The notes under the pieces: model-generated
What the model saw: only the letters and a program-made list of their open reading frames with translations
What the model was told of the DNA's origin: nothing
The model's database searches: none
Source: Gammaproteobacteria bacterium
GTDB taxonomy: Bacteria > Pseudomonadota > Gammaproteobacteria > Chromatiales > Chromatiaceae
Direction of reading: 5' to 3'
Length of the DNA stretch: 11,145 nt
Assembly: GCA_020630035.1 (NCBI GenBank)
Contig: JAHDCB010000047.1
Location: 1 to 11,145 of the forward strand
Shown here: positions 1 to 6,400 of the stretch, piece by piece
How positions within the stretch are numbered: position 1 is the first letter of the stretch
Layout: each line of letters starts with the position of its first letter
Translations under genes and position numbers: made by a program

Positions 1-386
1 AGACCCGTCAGGTGAATCTGCGTCAGCAACTAGCAGCCCTGACAGATGAACAACGCGCGGCACACCTGATGGACTATCTGACAAAGACGCTCCGGCAGAC
101 GCTCAGGTTAGGCGCCACAAAAAAGATTCGTCCGCAACAAGGCTGGACAGGACTTGGCATCGACTCACTGATCGCGGTCGAACTGCGTGACCATCTGGCC
201 CATGCCCTGGAGCTGTCGCTGCCTGAAACCTTGTTGTTCGACTATCCGACACTACAGTTATTACACACACATCTACTGAGCAAAATAGCAGCCAAACACC
301 CTACCCGGGATAATCAGACAACGGATGATATTGCGCAACGGCTGGCGCAGACTCTGAAAAATAAGGAATATTTTGTGGCATCTTAA
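1..386 (+). CDS. Type I polyketide synthase, C-terminal fragment ending in an ACP domain (5' end outside window)
   Basis: This is the last part of a modular polyketide synthase. It carries an acyl carrier protein, which holds the growing chain on a phosphopantetheine arm. The frame is open to the left edge, so the GTG at 12 is probably an internal valine and not the start. Numbering from that codon, the ACP spans about residues 15-95. It has the carrier motif LGIDSL, with the modified serine at residue 52 (bases 165-167), followed by helix sequence typical of PKS ACPs (LRDHLAHALELSLP, then FDYPTL). After the ACP, about 30 polar residues lead to the TAA stop at 384-386. They include an amphipathic stretch (DDIAQRLAQTLKNKE) that could be a C-terminal docking helix. 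No thioesterase follows, so the chain should pass to another protein. The gene converges on the NRPS gene, 41 bp away. No catalytic domain is visible, so the extender unit and reduction state are unknown. Confidence 0.88.
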   Translation, partial: TRQVNLRQQLAALTDEQRAAHLMDYLTKTLRQTLRLGATKKIRPQQGWTGLGIDSLIAVELRDHLAHALELSLPETLLFDYPTLQLLHTHLLSKIAAKHPTRDNQTTDDIAQRLAQTLKNKEYFVAS

Positions 387-427
387 GTTCCGTTGAATAT
401 ATGTGAATCGTGGTTCACTCTTACCTG

Positions 428-3400
428 TCATAAACAATCCCGGATCTCTGCAGCAAGCTCCTGCACTTGTGGTGGTACCATCATGTTAATATGGTTACCT
501 GATACCCAAATTTCGCGAACCTGATGCTGAGTATACTGATCCCACCCCCAATAAAGACGCTCATCGGAAAAGCCCATGTCACTGATAAAAGCTTCATCAC
601 TAGCACGGAACAGGCAGATCGGACAGGTCAGTTTCACCTGCGTCTGATACTGCAAATGACTCTGGATAGTACCCTGAAAAACCTGTAGCCAACGGTATAA
701 CACATCGACGGTATCGGCTTCAGTAAAGATAATCTTTTTCTGTTGCAACCAAGCAAAGACCTGTTTGCAGGCCACTGTTTCTGTCATAGCCTGTAAATCA
801 GACAAGCTATACGGCATTGTATGATCCGTCAGATCACAGAATACCCGCAATAAATTCCATAGCTGATATGTATCACTACCGTCGTCCTGTGGATCCTGCC
901 AGATATTGCCAGGATCCGGTGCTATGGTATCCAGGATAGCGAGCAATGCCACTGTTTCTCCGACAACTTCCAGTTGATGCGCTAATTCAAATGCAACCCG
1001 GCCACCAGATGAGTGACCGATTATCTGATAGGGACCCTGAGGCTGATGCTGCCGGATTTGTGCCAAGTGATAAGCAGCTAATGCCGACACTGTATCCGGT
1101 GCTGTTTCGCCAGCATACAGCCCTGGTGTTTGCAAGGCATAAACCGGTTGTTGCTGACCCAGCGCAGCGGCCAGTGGTTGCAGATACAGTACCGAGCCAA
1201 CGGCACCGGGTAAAATAAAGATTGGGACGCCCTCACCCTGAATCTGCATCGGCACACAATGTGAGACAGTAAATGAAGTACCACCATCTGACTGATACTG
1301 ACGTATCTGCCGTGCCAGAGCAGCGACTGTTGCATGCTGAAACAGCACAGTAACTGGTAGATGGATATCAAATTGTTGCCGAATCAGGCCAATCAGGCGC
1401 ATTGCCAGTAAGGAATGCCCACCTACTGAGAAAAAATTGTCATGCACACTAAATTGATCCAGGTTCAATACCTGTTGCCAGATACCCAATAACCGGAGTT
1501 CAATGAAATCACGTGGTGGCATATTTTCTGTCATGCCTTCAAAGATACCCGGCTCCGGCAATGCCGTACGGTCAATCTTACCATTCGGGGTCAGCGGAAT
1601 TTGTTCCAGTAAGGTGATGCTGTGCGGCACCATATACTCGGGCAACCGCGCCCTGAGTGCATCCTGCAGCACGCTGGCCTCCACAACATCATCTACTGCG
1701 GTCACATAAGCGGCAAGCAGCTGGCTGCCTTCCCGCTCATGGACGACTACCAGCGCCTTGCTGACCGATGCCTGCTGGCTCAATGCCGCTTCAATCTCTC
1801 CCAGCTCAATCCGATACCCCCGAATCTTCACCTGAAAGTCTTGGCGGCCCAGAAATTCAATATTGCCATCCGATAAGTAACGTCCCAGATCTCCTGTCTT
1901 ATATAATCGTTGACCGGTACGCGGTTCCTGTATGAAGCTGGCCTGCGTTTTTTGTTCATCCTGCCAGTAGCCCCGGGCTAAACCGATGCCACCGATATAT
2001 AATTCCCCGGGTATCGAAACCGGACAAGGATTCAGGCTATCATCCAGCACATGGAAGGTCTGATTTGCCATTGGTCGGCCATAAGGGATGCTGGACCAGT
2101 CCGGATCAACCGCCTCAACTGGATATATAATTGACCAGATGGACGCTTCTGTTGCCCCACCCATACTGTAGATCTTAACGCCCGGCCACAATGTCTGAAT
2201 ACGTTCCGGCAGGGTCAGCGGAATCCAGTCGCCACTGAGCATCACTACTCGTAACCCGTGAGAAGAAACACCTGACATGTCATCCACTAACATTTGCATC
2301 AAGGCCGGCACTGTATTCCAGACCGTCACCGCATGACGTTGTATTAACGTTTGCCAGTGGATCGGGTCAATTCGCCTCTCTGACTCCGGCAACACTATTG
2401 CTCCACCGGCAGCCAGAGTACCAAAAATATCATATACTGATAGATCAAAATTGAGGGCAGAAATCGCCAGAACCCGATCCTGTGATGTTATGCCATACCG
2501 TTGATTGACATCCAGTATGGTGTTGACCACTCCTCTGTGTTCAATCGCGACCCCTTTCGGTTGCCCGGTAGAACCTGAAGTGTAGATAATATAGGCCAGC
2601 TGACGCGGCGTGATCTGATACACTAAATTATGCCGGGGTTGTACATCAAACATATCCGACTCATCCAGCAATACAGTGACACCTGTAAACTCAGGCAGGT
2701 GGATCTGTAAATACTGTTGTGTGAGTAAAATCGGTGCCTGACTGCTTTGCAGGATATGCTGCAGACGGATGGCCGGATAGTCCGGGTCCAGCGGGACATA
2801 GGCACCACCCGCCTTCAGGATACCCAGCAGCCCGATAAGCATCTCCAGTGAACGTTCGACGCAGATCCCGACTAAGGTGTCCGGCTGGATCAGGGCCTTA
2901 TTCTGTTTATTCGTCAGGCTACTCAGATAGTGCGCCAACTGGTTTGATCTGGCGTTCATCTGCTGATAGGTCAGCGTCTCATCCCCAAAGATGACCGCGA
3001 TGTGGTCTGGTGTCTGTCTGGCCTGAGTTTCAAACAAGTCTACCAGAGTCTGATCTGCCGGATAGTCGGTGGTTGTGTCGTTCCAGTCCTGAAACTGGTT
3101 AATCTCAGCCTCAGTCAGCAAGGGCAACTGTTGTATGGTCATCGTTGAGGTATGGACGATACCTTCCATCAAGCGGACCAGGTGTTGTAATATCCGCCCG
3201 GCCTGTGCTGCACTGAGTTGACTGGTACGATAAATCAATTGAAAACGCAGTTTTTCACCCGGCATGACTACCAGTGTCAGGGCATAGTTTGTAGTTTCCA
3301 CACTGCGGATATCGGTAATCGTCAGCGGCAGATTCTGATCTTCGGTAAAGAATCCGTCAAGCGGATAGTTTTCGAAGGCGATCAGGCTATCGAACAACGC

Positions 3401-6400
3401 AATGCCATTCGGCACTTCGCTCCAGGTCTGGATATCAGCCAATGGTGTATAGGCATAGTCGCTATCGGACTGCTGTTGCATCTGCAGGGATTGCAACAAG
3501 TCCGGAATAGCCTGGCTCAGATCGACCCGTAATGGTAACGTGTTGATGAATAAGCCCACCATCTGCTCTATGCCATCCAGTGGCAAGTTGCGACCGGAGG
3601 TACTGATACCAAAGACGATGTCTGTATCACCACTGTAACGCCCGAGCAGGCTGGCCCAGCCGACCTGGATCAGGGTATTCAGCGTGACCCGCTGGCGTTG
3701 AGCATAATCCTGCCAGGCTGCGGTTTGTTCCGAAGTTAGCGTGTGTTCATACGCCTGGTTCGTGTTGGATACCTGATTTGAGACATGACGTAATACTGGT
3801 ATTGCCGTCGGCGCACTGAAACCACTCAGCTTATTCTGCCAGTAGGCCTGAGTTGCTGCCGGATCTTGTTGTTGCAGCCAGGTGATATAGTGCTGGTAAG
3901 GGGTGACCGGAGTTGGTTGCCACTGTATCCCTGCGCACAGTGCCTGGTAGCAAGTGAAGAGTTCACGCAGCAGAATCGGCAAACACCAACCATCCAGTAG
4001 GCTGTGATGGTGCTGCCAGTGCAACCAGCAGGTAGTATCACTGTGGCGTTCCAGCTGGATGCGCATCAGCGAAGCTTGGGTTAAGTCAAAGTCTCTCGCT
4101 CTGTTGAGGATTTGTTGTTCATCTGTGTCTGGTTCTATCTCGTCCCATGATAAAGTCGCCTGCTTCAGGACGACCTGTAGCATATCGTCATGTGTATCAA
4201 AGGCCGTGCGCAGAATTGCGTGACGCGCTATCAGGGCCTGCCAGGCTTGGTGCAACTGGCTGGGTTTCAGATCACCTGTCAGTTGCAGACTGAGCTGGGT
4301 GACGTAGGCTCCGGTGTCCGGTGCTGCCAGGCTGTGGTACAGCAGACCCTGCTGCATCGGGCTGAGAGGGTAGATCGCTTCAATCTGGTCGGCATAGCGG
4401 TCTTGTAGTGCGGTCAGCTGACCCTGTGTCAGATGGACCAGCGGGAAGTCGCTCGGGGTATAGCCATAGTGGGTCTGGCAATGACTGACCAGCGTCTGCA
4501 GATGTTCATGATAGGTACTGGCCAGCTGCCGGATGGTGTCAGCCTGATATTGCTGGTCACTGTAGGTGAAGGTCAGGCTGAGCTGATGGTGTGCAGTCAG
4601 GCCATTGATATCAATCTGATGCGTACGACTGCCACTGTGGCTGGTACTTTGTCCGCTGGATTCGGTAGCCAGGCAAAAACCACTGTCTGTATCGGTTATC
4701 TGGTCAAACTGGCCCAGATAATTGAACAGGATACCACCTTGTGGCAGGTCTTCACCCTGCTGACGACGCAGGCCATAGCCAATACCTTCGTGCGGGATCT
4801 GACGCAGTTGTTCTTTGATGCTCCGGAGTACGACACCAGGATCGTCATGCTGATCAGGCAATTGCAGTACCACGGTATACAGGGAGGTGAACCAGCCGAG
4901 GGTACGACTCAGATCCAGGCCGGGATCCAGGTCCGCCCGACCGTGGCTTTCCAGATCAATCAGATGCGTGGTCTGTCCGGTCCAGTCGCGCAGAGCCAGA
5001 GTCAGTGCGCTGAGCAACAGATCGTTGATGCCAGTGCGATAGGCCGCTGGTGCCTGATACAACAGTTGCTCTGTCAGGGTGCGACTGCAGGTCAGGGTAT
5101 ATTGTGCAGTATCAGAGACACAGGCACTGCCAGCCGGATAATCCTGTGGCAGCTTCGGCAACTGCGGTAAGCCATGCCAGTATGCGGCCTCAGCAGCAAA
5201 TTCAGCACCCTGCCGCCAGGTATTCTGCAGGTAATCACTCCAGGCCTTGAAGCTGGTACTCTTCGCCGGCAAGTGCAAGATGTCACCGGCACAGATCTGT
5301 TGGTAGGCCATCTGCAGGTCGGCAAGCAGGATGCGCCAGGAAACACCATCCACGATCAGATGATGGATCACCCAGAGTAGCCGGTATGGCCAGGCCTTTG
5401 TGCCGTCATCAATGTGGAACAACACCAGGCGGATCAGTGGCCCGACAGCCAGATCCAGGCTCGCCTGCCAGTGGCTCGCCCTCGTCTCTATAGCCGCTGC
5501 AATACCATTGTCGCCCAGTGTCTCCTGCACCAGATCGTGCGCAAGCGTTAATTCAGGCTGATAGCTTTGTTGCCATGTCTCCTCTGCACAGGCGTAACGC
5601 AGCCGGAAGGCATCATGGTGTTGTAAGACGCCATGAAAAGCGGTTTGCAGTGCAGCAACATCCAGGTCTGCAGGCACTTCCAGCAACATCGCCTGATTGA
5701 AATGGTGGGGTTCGGTGGTGTCACTATGTAAAAAACGAACCTGAATCGGGGTCAGGGGTACCTCACCCTGGACCATGCCCTGTTCAGCATGGATCGCACT
5801 AACCGGTTTGACAACCAGTGCCAGGTCTGCGATCGTCTGGTGCTGAAAGATATCGCGGGGTGATAATCCGAGACCAATCTGTCGGGCACGAGCAATGATC
5901 TGGATACTCAGGATGGAATCACCGCCCAGATCAAAAAAGTTGTCGTGGATACTGATGTTATCGCGCTTCAATACCTGTGACCAGGTGTCAGTCAATTGTC
6001 GTTCGGTTGCATTGCGTGGCAGCTGGTAGGTCGTATCTGCCAATGTGAAGTCGGGTTCAGGCAATGCCTTACGGTCAATCTTGCCATTCGGAGTCAGCGG
6101 CATCTGTTCCAGCAGCGTGATGCTATTTGGCACCATGTAATCAGGAAGTCGTGTCCTGAGCACATCCTGCAACACGCTCGTCTCCACAATATCGTCTGCT
6201 GCGGTCACATAGGCTGCCAACGACTTGTTGCCTTCCCGTTCATAGACCACCACCACAACTTCGCTGACTGTTTCCTGCTGGCTCAGCACTGCTTCAATCT
6301 CGCCCAATTCTATGCGGAAGCCACGCAACTTCACCTGATGGTCGATCCGGCCCAGATATTCCAGATTGCCATCCGGCAGCCAACGCGCCAGGTCCCCGGT

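Noticed and set aside
12..14. GTG at 12 as the true start of a stand-alone carrier protein gene
   Set aside because: The frame is open upstream to the window edge and the sequence before the ACP reads like an interdomain PKS linker, so a partial large gene is more likely.
403..418. Possible terminator GTGAA-TCGTGG-TTCAC between the convergent genes
   Set aside because: The stem is only 5 bp and no T run follows on either strand.
3137..4390. Second condensation domain as a heterocyclisation domain, suggested by the cysteine-like adenylation domain
   Set aside because: The active site is HHSLLDG and the opening is that of DCL condensation domains; no DxxxxD motif replaces it.
4433..5170. Long plus-strand open frame (245 codons) opposite the epimerisation domain
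   Set aside because: It is antisense to well-conserved epimerisation motifs, has no recognisable domain and no ribosome site; it is a shadow of the NRPS codon pattern.
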